DNA of 64,000 nt from contig NC_084721.1 in assembly GCF_033807575.1 (NCBI RefSeq), positions 4,774,001 through 4,838,000 of the forward strand, written 5' to 3'. This document shows positions 54,750 to 63,964 of this stretch, one piece after another (position 1 is the first letter of the stretch; each line of letters opens with the position of its first letter). The position numbers and the translations under genes were made by a program. The notes under the pieces are model-generated. The model ran no database searches and was not told the DNA's origin. It saw nothing but the letters and a program-made list of their open reading frames with translations. This DNA comes from Cydia pomonella. Lineage: Eukaryota > Arthropoda > Insecta > Lepidoptera > Tortricidae.

Positions 54750-55145
54750 GTACCAAATCCAAACAATGTCAACCTTACCTATATTCAAAATGTATATGTA
54801 TTTAGCATTAGATTGCATCGAGCACGCATTAATCTCACGAAAACGGCTTCCTCGAGCAGCTCCCACGCAAATTGAATACAAGGTATAAATCTAGCATTCT
54901 CCTAATAACATGCGGTACATTTCTCCATGGGCCGTTTTATTCCTGAGCCACAAAGCCTCCGCCCCAGTAAATCCGACGATATCTCGGGAAAGCGACAGAG
55001 TGCCACTGGCGTTCGTTTCGCGGGACGCACTTTAAATTTTCCGACTGCGAAAGGACGGATATCTGTGGAATTTAAAATGGCGGAGCCCGATGGAAACAAG
55101 AGCGCTCGCATGGCAAACGGGACGGGGCACAGAGTAGAATAGTTT
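54750..55145. other. GC-rich single-copy block, possible exon or CNE
   Basis: About 400 bp far richer in GC than the flanks. Both strands stay open over 54902-55142. On the minus strand another frame near 54880-54780 reads RFIPCIQFAWELLEEAVFV, then RLMRARCNLMLNTYTF and a stop, 8 bases before TAGGTAAGG, a donor-like site. The block contains TTTAAAATGGCGG and GGGAAAGCGACAG. I cannot name a gene. A non-coding conserved block, or the 5' exon of a minus-strand transcript, are both possible. Confidence 0.25.
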
Positions 55146-55189
55146 ATATGCTCATTCAGAAGGCTAAGTCTATAATATCCGGGTTCGGG

Positions 55190-55405
55190 TGTAACGCCCT
55201 ATCTGGCCTAGTCGGTAGTTTGAATCCCGGTAAGGGCAATTATTTGTCTGATGAGCGCAGCTATTTGTTCCTGAGTCATGGTTGCTTTCTCTGTATTTAA
55301 GTATTCATATATCGTTGTTTGAGTACCCAAAATACAAGCCTTCTTGAACTTACTGAAGGGCTTAGTCAATTTGTGTAAGAATGTCCTGTAATATTTATCT
55401 TATTT
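55190..55405 (+). repeat. SINE C copy, head internally deleted
   Basis: CTATCTGGCCTAGTCGGTAG joins directly to TTTGAATCCCGGTAAGGGCA, so about 30 bp between A and B boxes is gone. The body and ATATTTATCTTATTT tail are normal. Confidence 0.8.
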
Positions 55406-55780
55406 TTTTATTTCATATCCTCTCTGCTCTACATCGTACCGCTTTATTAGTCCAAAATGCCTACGTTTACTTTGGACACTGCGTTTGAAAGCGTCTGTCA
55501 TCGCAACGAATCTTGAGGAGAAAGAAAGCATGTTTAGAAGTGTTTTCTCTTTGGCCTGGCAGGGATCCGATTTAAAGCTAACTAAGCTAAGCTTTAATAA
55601 TCTCATTCCAAGAATTGGCGCAGGTACTAGATTTAATCACAGCTACTGTCATTAAATCTTCCATTCCAGAGGTAAACCTTAGGTTTATGCGGATTAGTCC
55701 TATTTTCTCAGAATGTTTATCTTTACTGACGATCGACTGGTTCAAATAAAACATATTTCGTAGTATCCGGTAAAAGTATC

Positions 55781-55976
55781 TGTACCCCTAGTGTAAATTT
55801 GATCGACATCATAATGTGACGAACGCGTTTGCGTTAAGTCTCATTTTGTATAGGATTTTGAGTTTCCAAAACGTCCCGCTTGGCGCGCTCTTTCTAAATC
55901 CAATACAAAATGAGACTAAACGCAAACGCGTACGTCACGTTTCGAAATCAAATTTATTTACACTAGGGGTACTGTA
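55781..55976 (+). mobile_element. MITE F, copy 2
   Basis: Gapless alignment to 12546-12741 with about 7 mismatches in 196. Same termini TACCCCTAGTGTAA / TTACACTAGGGGTA and the CGCTTGGCGCGCTCTTTC centre. The left neighbour is TATC and the right CACTTC, different from copy 1, so it is independently inserted. The overlapping 75-codon frame is chance. Confidence 0.78.
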
Positions 55977-56536
55977 CACTTCGTTGGAATGCGACGCTGC
56001 CTCCACTTCCCTGTCCACTTCTCCGCGCTCGCCCTGGTTGTAGGTATATAAATTTCGAAAAGCCTAAATCTAAGTATCATCCGAGTTACAAACACGAGTA
56101 TTTCTGTTGGGTACGTATACAAATATTACTGTTTGGGAATAATTATTCTTTGGCAGCCCTCACAGAGGCTGGGGGAGGACAGGCCCGACTTTGCATAATG
56201 CTGCCACTTAACGTATTCACCACTCCACTCTAACTGGTAAGAAGCTATGTGGAATTGATTATTATTTTTATTAGTTCGCAAATACAATATTTAGTATTAT
56301 TTAAGTGAAATAATTTCTGTGAATCTGTTGTTTTAATTGTTATTTAAAAATGTAATAATTTTGGGAGGTTTCGTACACTCAAGTTTATTAATTGTAATTA
56401 ATTATATATCTAATAATTGATAGGTTGATGATCCGTCTCTACGTATTCGTCTCTGCCTGTCCTGCTTTCTCATTGAGATACTTACTATTTATAGTACACC
56501 TATGTAGGTCAAATGTACATGAAAATGTTATAGATA
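55977..56536. other. No recognisable feature
   Basis: Spacer of about 560 bp. Confidence 0.45.
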
Positions 56537-56799
56537 TAAATAAATAAATATTATAGGACATTATTACACAAATTGAGTAAGTCCCGCAGTAAGCTCAATA
56601 AGGCTTGTGTTGAGGGTACTTAGACAACGATATATATAATATATAAATATTTATAAATACTTAAATACATAGAAAACACCCATGACTCAGGAACAAATAT
56701 CCATGCTCATCACACGAATAAATGCCCTTACCAGGATTTGAACCCGGGACCATCGGCTTCGTAGGCAGGGTCACTACCCACTAGGCCAGACCGGTCGTC
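56537..56799 (-). repeat. SINE C copy, minus strand, well preserved
   Basis: AAATAAATAAATATTATAGG tail, full body, then GGATTTGAACCCGGGACC (B box) and CACTAGGCCAGACCGGTCGTC head. Nearly identical in order and sequence to 47304-47570. Confidence 0.88.
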
Positions 56800-56801
56800 A
56801 C

Positions 56802-56828
56802 AACTTACACACACACAACACACACACA
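56802..56828. repeat. (CA)n-like microsatellite
   Basis: CTTACACACACACAACACACACACAATT, an interrupted CA repeat adjoining the 5' end of the SINE. Confidence 0.75.
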
Positions 56829-57174
56829 ATTTAATGAATTAACTACGATATCATAGATCTGATTGTTCTTCTTTCATATTTCATAACAGTTTTCTTTTTT
56901 TTTTGCAGCACTCGAGTACCTATAACATCTTAGTCTAAAATAGGCCACAGGGTACTTTAAAAGTCTTACTCTTTACAATTATATTTCAATCACCATAAAA
57001 AGAACCTAGTCCCAATGTAGATAAGTTCGCTTTTTGAATGCCGTTTCAGCATCTGTGAACTGTAGCACCGTAATTTTTCACTTGTGACAACAGCGACACA
57101 TATGACAACTAGACCGAACTGTTACAGTCACACAAACCTCGCGGAATGTCTATGATTTTGTATATGTCACTTGA

Positions 57175-57348
57175 AATGTAGGTAAAACATAATAAAAACA
57201 CTTCAATAAACAAACTTAGAAAAATAAAATGCCCTGAATCGTGGTATTCGTGGTCGCTTGGTAGGGTGCCCAGATGGCTGGCCGCATTGCCCCGCTGGAT
57301 AGCAATGCTGATCCCCTGAGCCAAATACCTATTGGCCAGCCCTCAGAT
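57175..57348 (-). pseudogene. LINE ORF2 C-terminus, third family
   Basis: The minus strand reads GLANRYLAQGISIAIQRGN, then AASHLGTLPSDHEYHDSG, running into AT-rich UTR with TTTATTGAAGTGTTTTTATT. The QRISIAIQRGNAAS-type ending is one I associate with a lepidopteran non-LTR reverse transcriptase. About 45 codons are left, and no clean stop or poly(A) is visible. Confidence 0.55.
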
Positions 57349-58109
57349 CACTAGCGCTTCAATATCTGAGATGTGTAAGACTTAATTTCTGAAGTATGTA
57401 AACCATTTGCAATCATTGCCAATCAGCACCGTTCTATACTTCTACAATCTTCTGGAGGTTAATTTGCACTTAACTAAGTCCATTAAGGATTGATCTCAAT
57501 TTTATCTCATTTTTAAATGTTCCTTCATGCACCTTGTTCTACTGTACACTTTACATGTTGCTCGCCTGTAATAGTGCAACTAAGATGTGCTGCCACTAGT
57601 AAAAAAACAATAACAATAATTTAGATGTATTTATTTGAACTCAAAAATTAATTCTCATATCACATATTCTACCAATAGTCTACCAAACAAAAAAAAATAA
57701 TGACATAAAATATTAAAGTAACATTAAAGTTGATAGTAAAATGTTATAAAAAGTTCTACATTCACTTAGGTTGAGTTTTTGTTTACATCTGTAATAATGA
57801 ACTCAAATCTCGAATAAATTAAACTTAGTTCTTTATTACAAAATACTTTTGCCAGAAGTCGGGATAAAGCGGCGGGCAATTAGTGGTTTATTATGATCTA
57901 GAAATAATTGTTTAATATTTGCAGTTTTGTTGGAGTCTATGGTAGAATAGAATTTAATGTTTGAAATCCTGTAAAGTACCTGCGTAGTAGTTTATGTAGT
58001 TTGTAATGGTCTATTAAAGGATTATTTAGAGTTGCTAAGTGCTCCTCCTGCTTTCGCCTGTGAGTTCCAGTTATTTAAAGATAATTAAATTTGCATTAAG
58101 TAACTTCTA
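57349..58109. other. No recognisable feature
   Basis: AT-rich spacer of about 760 bp. Confidence 0.45.
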
Positions 58110-58480
58110 ATAATAGCGTTGCCGATTTCACTCTGACGATGCGTGAATTAATCGTCACAAATCAAATCGCTGGCACAAATTGCAGACAGCGCTGTCGCCT
58201 CGCCGTGGGACCGAGCTGAACGAAGCATAAATAATTCCCGACGGTGTCACGCTGAAAACACGGCAAAAAGGCAGCAATCGTTAGGTGTTCACATCAGTGC
58301 CGCGTCATTTACCGCGCCCCGCCAAGTTTACACATGCCACTCCAGTGGGTAGTGTAAACGCACGTTTGCGACTGCAGGTCGTTAGTTTCCTGTCGCGGCT
58401 CGAGTTATTGGAAAGAAAATTGTGCTGACTCGAGTCGCGTTATCTCGCGCTGCTGAATCGGTATGAGTCACGTAGGGTTG
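58110..58480. other. GC-rich apparently single-copy block
   Basis: No match in the window and no open frame over 60 codons. Includes GCGTGAATTAATCGTCAC, CAGACAGCGCTGTCGCC, AAGCATAAATAATTCCC and two TGACTCGAG/TGAGTCACG (AP-1-like) words. Composition and motif density resemble the block at 31060-31410. Candidate regulatory sequence by inference. Confidence 0.3.
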
Positions 58481-58929
58481 ATAGCGAGGTTGCTTTGTGA
58501 GGGCGATAACATTGTGACGACGATCATTCTTGGATATTGTTAATAAATTTCAAAAAAAGGAAATGTATCTATTTTGAACGATAAATTGCGCTGCGCCATT
58601 ATTTTATTTAAAAATTTATATATTTCATTTTAAAACCAACGTCTGCAAATTCCATTAAAAAAATAATGGAATTGAAATTTTTATGAACTAACATGAACGA
58701 TAATATCAAAAGAGTAAAAGCATTGTTTTCATGTGTCAAAAATTGTAGCTAAATTCGATTATATTTCGAAGAACAATCTGTAGGTGATATTTTAGGTTGG
58801 TATTCGATTAATTACTTTAAAACATCTTTTATCCGAACTATTATCTAAGTTGGAAAAGGAATCTAGACTATCCACCATTTGTCTTAAATGAGTAGTTCTT
58901 TTCACTTCACTTCGGTCATATAGCTCGTA
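58481..58929. other. No recognisable feature
   Basis: AT-rich spacer. Nothing supported. Confidence 0.45.
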
Positions 58930-59140
58930 GAGACGCTGGCAACTTGGAAAGACTTGATGTGATGGGAAAGGGTGACGGCTTACAGGACCAAGGCTAACGA
59001 GATGGTGTGATACCAGAGGAACATCACACTAAGCAACGCTTTCCACAAAGCAACCGACGGGGAGAAATGGAGAGCCGTAAGGAAAATTAGCAAGTTGAGT
59101 CCCGATCCACAGCAGTGAGGGATCGACTTAGAAGAAGAAT
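58930..59140 (+). pseudogene. Decayed RTE-like LINE C-terminus
   Basis: GPRLTRWCD (the R..TRW.DD-type block) appears in one frame. After a shift, NAFHKATDGEKWRAVRK (the D+..W+.. block) and ISKLSPDPQQ with a stop follow, and then GATCGACTTAGAAGAAGAAT. Block order and the GAAGAA tail fit RTE-clade ORF2 ends. Several stops and shifts make it the most decayed of the RTE remnants. Confidence 0.55.
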
Positions 59141-59168
59141 CCGATCTATGACAGCGTACGAGGTTTAA

Positions 59169-60052
59169 GAGTCACATGATCCTAGCCGCCGCCATACAAT
59201 TCAAGTTACGTTCTCGTTTTAAATGAAATTTTGAAGTAACATGAAATTTTACACGAAAACGAACATTTACATATTGTCTGGTATTAGTTTTCGTTGATAC
59301 AAATTGCAATGCGCCATTTATTTATTACGTAAGACGGTTTTTTTCCAGTTTTTCTTTTACCCCCTTCCGCTCCTCTATAAAAGAAAAAAATAAGAATAGG
59401 CCGACCCTCTCAACCCCCTCTCCGCCTCTCCCTCTCTCCCCCTATATATTACGTAAGAATCTAAAGAAAAAAAGCATTCATTTGTCTTAGTTTTTTTTTT
59501 ATATACCACGTCGGCGGCAAACAAGCATACGGCCCGCCTGATGGTAAGCAGTTTCCGTAGCCTATGTACGCCTGCAAGTACCTGTAGTGATAATTTAAAA
59601 AAATAAAAAAAACATTTTCTGAACGTTTATTTGTTCATACAAAGGTAATGGAACCGTGTTTGATAGCATAGATAGAGTATGGAAGTATTTTAAACTTCAT
59701 TAGAAAATTCGAAAATATTTCCATGTTTGTGATCTTACGTAGGAACTATGAAAACCCCTTCCCAACCCCTTGTAAGAAAAAATAAGACATGTTTGACCCC
59801 CCTCCCCCCCCCAAATCGTCTTACGTAATACATGAATGGCGCCAAAGATATTAGAGCTAGAATACGTTCTACATATTTATAAAATTCGCTCTATTTTCTT
59901 TGTATAACAATTTTTAGCATCGTAAACTAGTACCACTACCAGACAATAATGTTATGTATTCATACCAAGTTTCATGTAATTCATGCATGTCTTTTTAAAA
60001 TGAGAGCGTAACTTTGTATGGGAGCGGCTTTTAGGCGGCGGGTTCCTGTGAC
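59169..60052. mobile_element. Foldback element H, copy 2, with nested LINE
   Basis: Arms of about 170-240 bp. The left end GAGTCACATGATCCTAGCCG, CCATACAATTCAAGTTACG, TATTGTCTGGTA and GCGCCATTTATTTATTACGT is inverted at the right as ACGTAATACATGAATGGCGC, TACCAGACAATA, CGTAACTTTGTATGGGAGCG and CCTGTGAC. TTAA abuts both ends (59165-59168 and 60053-60056), the target of piggyBac-type transposases. The interior is pyrimidine-rich and contains a minus-strand LINE tail. 884 bp, non-coding. Confidence 0.65.
59491..59583 (-). repeat. LINE 3' UTR nested in foldback H
   Basis: T10 then ATATACCACGTCGGCGGCAA, GGCCCGCCTGATGGTAAGCA and TACGCCTGCAAGTACC. This is the inverse of the 3' UTR at 37935-38014 (GTGGTATAAAA, GGGCCGTATG, TGCTTACCATCAGGCGGG). 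Poly(A) on the minus strand. Only the UTR is present. Confidence 0.7.
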
Positions 60053-60056
60053 TTAA

Positions 60057-60366
60057 ATCACGAAACTAACTCAACTACACAACTCGTATAAGTCTCAGAA
60101 CTTCGAAAGAGCATGAATCCTTCATGTGCAATGCACTTGGCCCACATTCCGGTAAATGCGCTTTTGACATAATCTGGGGACAAAGGAGCCTGACGTCTCA
60201 ATGGTGCGGCCATTAATTATTTAGTTGAATCGTATTGCTGACAAAGAGAGTCGGAGAGAACATTAGATGCTCAGGAGTGATGCTCTGACAACCCTCCTAG
60301 GTAAATCCGACTGCTCACCGAGCGCAAGGAGATTCATCAGCTCATTATGATCTAAGTATTGAAAAA
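60057..60366. other. No recognisable feature
   Basis: Spacer. Nothing supported. Confidence 0.45.
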
Positions 60367-60398
60367 TAAGAATAAATAAATATTATGTTACAATCTTA

Positions 60399-60591
60399 TG
60401 GCTCCTCTACACAATGGCCCATTAAGATGGCCAGCGTGTAGAGAGGGTAGTGGTGGCCACGTTGTCGGTTTTTCGTCCGTACGTCAAAGGTAGTGGGCCA
60501 GCGATGGTGGGTACGCATCTAAACGTGGCCCATTCCATAGTGCGTGCTCACAACCATCGCATGGCCATCTCACTGGTGCAGCGTTGGGCCA
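60399..60591. mobile_element. Inverted-repeat element inserted in SINE C tail
   Basis: Left end TGGCTCCTCTACACAATGGCC and inner ATGGCCAGCG, GGTGGCCACG; right end CATGGCCATC, GTTGGGCCA. Flanked by TTA (60396-60398 and 60592-60594). Removing it restores the SINE word CTTACACAAAT. However, the right inverted end appears to lack about 14 outer bases, so either that end is damaged or the TTA match is partly coincidental. Confidence 0.6.
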
Positions 60592-60658
60592 TTACACAAA
60601 TCGGTCTAATCCCACAGTTAGCTCAATAAGGCTTGTGTTCTGGGTATTAGACGGCGAT

Positions 60659-60825
60659 ATCTCTACTAATATTATGAACGTTTACTTTAAAGTTCTAATA
60701 TAATCCGCCTAAAAAAAATTGAAGGAATTTTATATACTTAGTTTGGGATCCGAAGAGGGACATAGGGTAGTTTTTCTGAATCATCATTTTCATTGCACGC
60801 CGACGAAGTCGCGGGGAGAAGTTAG
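60659..60825 (+). mobile_element. Helitron-like non-autonomous insertion
   Basis: Starts TCTCTACTAATATTATGAA after an A (60658). Ends CGCCGACGAAGTCGCGGGGAG AAGTTAG before a T (60826). Helitrons begin TC, end CTRR (here the C is T) after a short hairpin, and insert between A and T without duplication. The end words match a lepidopteran Helitron-type repeat I know. The interior keeps GTTTGGGATCCGAAGAGGGA then CATAGGGTAG. 167 bp, strongly shortened. It interrupts the SINE cleanly. Confidence 0.68.
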
Positions 60826-61189
60826 TATGTAATAGTTAGATAAGGATAAATAGTTTAAATACCTACATAGAAAACATCCATACGTTAGGAACAAATATAT
60901 GTGATGAACACACAAATAAATGTCCTTACCAGGATTTGAACCTGGGACCTTCTGTTTCGTAGGCAGGCTTCACTACCAACTAGTCTACAAGGCCGTTGGA
61001 GATCTATTGTGAAATCCAAGATTTCAAAAAGTAAACTTCATTTGAAATCCAGGATTATACAGTTTCACAGATCCCTTAAAATGAAACACCAATAGCTGTG
61101 TGCCATTATAACTGATAGTTCAGTCCGTAACAAATATGTACCAGATCGCAGTGATAAATTGTTGCGAAATTAATTATAAGTAAATATTT

Positions 61190-61320
61190 GTATTCGTAAA
61201 CGCAAAAAAAAGATAAATATCATATAAGAAAAACGTATGAAGAACGTAGGCCACGATATGGCCTCATCTTAGCATGTTGCTGGCGACTTCCAGCGCTGGT
61301 CATCCGAGGAGACCATCAAG
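61190..61320 (-). repeat. LINE 3' end, group O
   Basis: TATTCGTAAACGCAAAAAAAAG, GGCCACGATATGGCCTCATC, CAGCGCTGGTCATCCGAGGA. Same order as 32325-32480. No coding part. Confidence 0.58.
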
Positions 61321-61492
61321 TGAGAAAAATCACGGCACAGACAAAAAGAAACGAAACAAATAAACCGAAATAAATTGTAGAGAAGTTATTAAATAAAAAC
61401 AGTTATAGAGAAAAAAGATACGACTCGACGACATAATTATCACACTAAATTAAATTAAAATTACACAAATAAACCTATCGAACCTCTATCGA

Positions 61493-61560
61493 TAGAAATT
61501 CAAAAGTCAAAAGAATTTATTTGTCATTTACAAGTCAAAATAATTTATTAAATTGAATCA
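61493..61560 (-). repeat. LINE 3' terminus fragment
   Basis: TTCAAAAGTCAAAAGAATTTATTTGTCATTTAC AAGTCAAAATAATTTATTA reads on the minus strand as AATAAATT plus a GACTTTT-type tail, a LINE-like 3' end. Short, and only moderately supported. Confidence 0.4.
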
Positions 61561-61699
61561 TCTGTAAAGCGTTTTAGTGCGTTCGCGCGGGTCAAGGACA
61601 TCACACAGCTAATCGACATTCAATCCGATCTCTCTTGCCTATAGTTATCTCGATTATGTCTGTTTTAATTTTTTTGTCTTTTAATTATTTATATAAGAA

Positions 61700-62012
61700 T
61701 TCAAGCCTTGGCGACCCTCTACATCTCTAAGGATAATTTAATATATATTTTTATATTTTATCTCTGACACGTAGAGACTTATACATCTCTAAAGAATTTT
61801 AGTATTTTATGGTTTTATTTTTTTATCATAGTTTTTTTTGTGTAATTTGACATTTAGAGACAGTATACATCTCTAATAAAGTATTTATTATTTCATAGAT
61901 TCGATATTTGTAATTGTTTTTTTTTTAATTTATTGTTTGTAAAAATGGACATGTAAAAGTGCCCCTGTGGCCTATTTGCTGAATAAATGTTTGATATTTG
62001 ATATTTGATATC
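61700..62012 (+). repeat. LINE 3' UTR with TTGATAT tail
   Basis: Ends GACATGTAAAAGTGCCCCTG, TGGCCTATTTGCTGAATAAA, then TGTTTGATATTTGATATTTGATAT. This terminus is very common on lepidopteran LINEs. Upstream, TACATCTCTAA recurs at 61720, 61782 and 61866, each preceded by AGAG-type words in the last two, so the UTR contains a small three-fold repeat. Confidence 0.65.
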
Positions 62013-62341
62013 ATAGGTATAAATTCGTATATGCATGGAACTTGCTAGTGCTTTGCAAGCAATTATAACAAGCCCTGCATATTAGACAACGCCCTAATGT
62101 AAAATTACATATAAAGCGTAACATGTACAAAGGCGCTTAATATGCTATTTCAAGCTAGATATCGAATATTGTGTGAACTGTTGACGGTAGTTTGTAAGGT
62201 TCTGTATAAGTAGATTTACGATGTGGTGTTGTAATAACGATTTTGCTTAATAACACTACTTCCCGCGACTACTTTACGTGGATTGATGAAGACTACTGTG
62301 GACTACTCTGTTTCCCTGGACGTATATGTACTTATACTATA
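62013..62341. other. No recognisable feature
   Basis: Spacer. The plus-strand frames beginning at 62243 and 62283 run antisense through the LINE remnant and are not genes. Confidence 0.45.
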
Positions 62342-62353
62342 TCTGTGTCTATA

Positions 62354-62540
62354 CTACTACTACTACTATTGTGGCGCAGTGATCCAAAGAGGGTCTTGGC
62401 CTCCAAAACGAGAGAACGCCACCTGTCCCGATCCTGTGCCACTTCCTGCCAGTTATCGGCTTTGAGTTGGCACAGATCCGCCTGTACGCTGTCGCTCCAG
62501 CGGTATCTGGGCCGACCCACTGGACGGCGACCAGTCGGTT
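62354..62540 (-). pseudogene. RTE-like LINE C-terminus with 12-bp target duplication
   Basis: The minus strand encodes GRPRYRWSDSVQADLCQL, KADNWQEVAQDRDRWRSLVL and EAKTLFGSLRHN. This is the RP+.RW.D...DL.......W...A.DR..WR finish of RTE-clade ORF2. It then enters an AGTAGTAGTAGTAG tail (62354-62370). TCTGTGTCTATA stands on both sides (62342-62353 and 62541-62552), a perfect 12-bp target-site duplication. The insert is 187 bp, 5'-truncated, with no stop in the retained codons, so it is a young insertion. Confidence 0.82.
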
Positions 62541-62552
62541 TCTGTGTCTATA

Positions 62553-63206
62553 TATCTGTGTCTATATTCAATCAAATATATTACATAAAAAAAAACCTAA
62601 ATGAAACTGAAATGTTAATTTATTTTAGTTTTTTTTAAGTGTTTATAATATTTTATCTTGATCATTTATAATATTTGGTTTAATAAGTAAATTGAATGTT
62701 TGATTTTCATTTTAATTTCCAATGTGAAATTTACTTTTTTTAATGTTATTTCAATTTTAGATTTTGAATAATGTTTATGTTATTTGACATGAAATAAATG
62801 AATTGAATTGAATATACCCTATCTTTAAATTATACCCCAAATATTGTATAACGTCTCTATTACTAAGTTCGAAATTTGATTACTAGCAATTTCATTGAAC
62901 TAGCCAGTAAATAAAACGAAACCAAACCGCACCTCGTTACTGTGTAAACGTCTTTTTGAAAACCCAACTTTGTGTTGAAGTATAAAACAGCATTAATGAC
63001 CTATAGCCGGCTAATGACCGTCTGTTTGTTACGAAATAAGAAGCACGTTAAACTTTGATTGGTTTTTCATAGACCGCGCAATAAGAACATCGTTAAGGTA
63101 GGGTTCTGCCAACCAGAATTAGCTTTTGAGGTTTAATCTAAAACAAGTAAAAATATTATTAAAATATTTATATTGACTATGATTTTTTAATTATACAATA
63201 TTAAAT
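62553..63206. other. Unassigned; LINE-like end near 62815
   Basis: TTATTTGACATGAAATAAATGAATTGAATTGAAT (62778-62812) looks like a plus-strand LINE 3' end with a GAATT tail. The rest is AT-rich. A 45-bp direct repeat partner begins at 63052. Confidence 0.4.
63052..63098 (+). repeat. Direct repeat, unit 1
   Basis: TTTGATTGGTTTTTCATAGACC then CAATAAGAACATCGTTAAG. Repeated at 63639-63681 with a 3-base deletion and few changes, about 590 bp apart. It could mark a duplicated segment or two ends of an insertion. Confidence 0.6.
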
Positions 63207-63420
63207 GGCCTCCTAACTTAGTCGGTGGTAACGCTGCCTATGAAGCAGATGGTTCAGGGATTGAATCCCGGTCTGGGTATTTTTTGAGGGTTTATCACCA
63301 ATATTTATTTCGTTCCAAGTAATTAATGTTTTCCATGTATTTATGTACGAATTTACCTTTATAAGTATGTTTATCATTGCTATTATAAGTATATAGTTTA
63401 TATGTACTCAACAATAACCT
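63207..63420 (+). repeat. SINE C copy, plus strand, strongly diverged
   Basis: GGCCTCCTAACTTAGTCGGTGG, CTGCCTATGAAGCAGATGGT, GATTGAATCCCGGTCTGGGT, then a body with only scattered similarity (TTTCCATGTATTTATG). The oldest-looking SINE C copy in the window. Confidence 0.6.
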
Positions 63421-63638
63421 GGCATCTCTTTCAATAAAACGACGGTATATTAGTACAAGAACATTCAAAGTCACGGTGCGGTGTGTGGAACAACTGAGTA
63501 AAATGGACTAAAAATCACAACCCCTTTTGCCTTTGTTAAAAATGTGAACATATCAAACAATTTTTGAAACAGAACACAAACAAACGCGTTACCATCCTTC
63601 TTGGAGTTTTTGTATAGACGAAGCTTTCCTCTTAAAGT

Positions 63639-63681
63639 TTGATTGGCTTTTCATAGACAGCAATAAGAACATCGTTAAGTT
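63639..63681 (+). repeat. Direct repeat, unit 2
   Basis: TTTGATTGGCTTTTCATAGAC then AGCAATAAGAACATCGTTAAG. Partner of 63052-63098. Confidence 0.6.
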
Positions 63682-63685
63682 TAGT

Positions 63686-63964
63686 GTGGCCACAAATCGT
63701 CTTCCCATTGCCAGAGACGTGTGCTTGGAAATAAAACTGCACCCATATAACGGAAACACTCTTAGCTGTCCATATACCTTACGCAATTGTAATAAGGTCT
63801 ACGACTACTTATTTAACTGTTTCGACGATACACGGGAAGAGCCTCTTTTCTTATACATTAAACTGGGCTTTTATTATGCGCTCAAATGTCTGGAGAGTGG
63901 AGATGTTGGCCATTTACTGCGGCTTTGTCCTTTAGGTGATTCACACACGGACTCCGTGAACTGA
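63686..63964 (+). CDS. Short open frame, unrecognised, weak
   Basis: An open stretch of about 92 codons ends at a TGA at 63962-63964. It begins at a GTG, not an ATG, so a true start is not evident. The residues include a Cys-rich run (NCNKVYDYLFNCFDD) and GDVGHLLRLCPLGD. No domain, signal peptide or splice sites that I can defend. It lies directly after a direct-repeat unit. Could be a fragment of a transposon protein or chance. Confidence 0.15.
   Translation: MATNRLPIARDVCLEIKLHPYNGNTLSCPYTLRNCNKVYDYLFNCFDDTREEPLFLYIKLGFYYALKCLESGDVGHLLRLCPLGDSHTDSVN

Larger units (their letters stand above)
60367..60998 (-). repeat. SINE C copy, minus strand, split twice
   Basis: Three pieces of one SINE: tail AATAAATAAATATTATG (60367-60398), middle ACACAAATCGG...CAATAAGGCTTGTG...GGCGATA (60592-60658), and head side TATGTAATAG...GAAAACATCC...GGATTTGAACCTGGGACC...CACTACCAACTAGTC (60826-60998). 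The pieces join in the consensus order once the two inserts are removed. B box intact, A box mutated. Confidence 0.78.

Noticed and set aside
54552..54881. 109-codon minus-strand frame
   Set aside because: Its AT-rich second half has no coding character, and the first part competes with another frame that looks more protein-like. Neither is strong.
62243..62638. 131-codon plus-strand frame, the longest in the window
   Set aside because: It is antisense to the RTE-like fragment at 62354-62540 and continues into AT-rich spacer. No domain.
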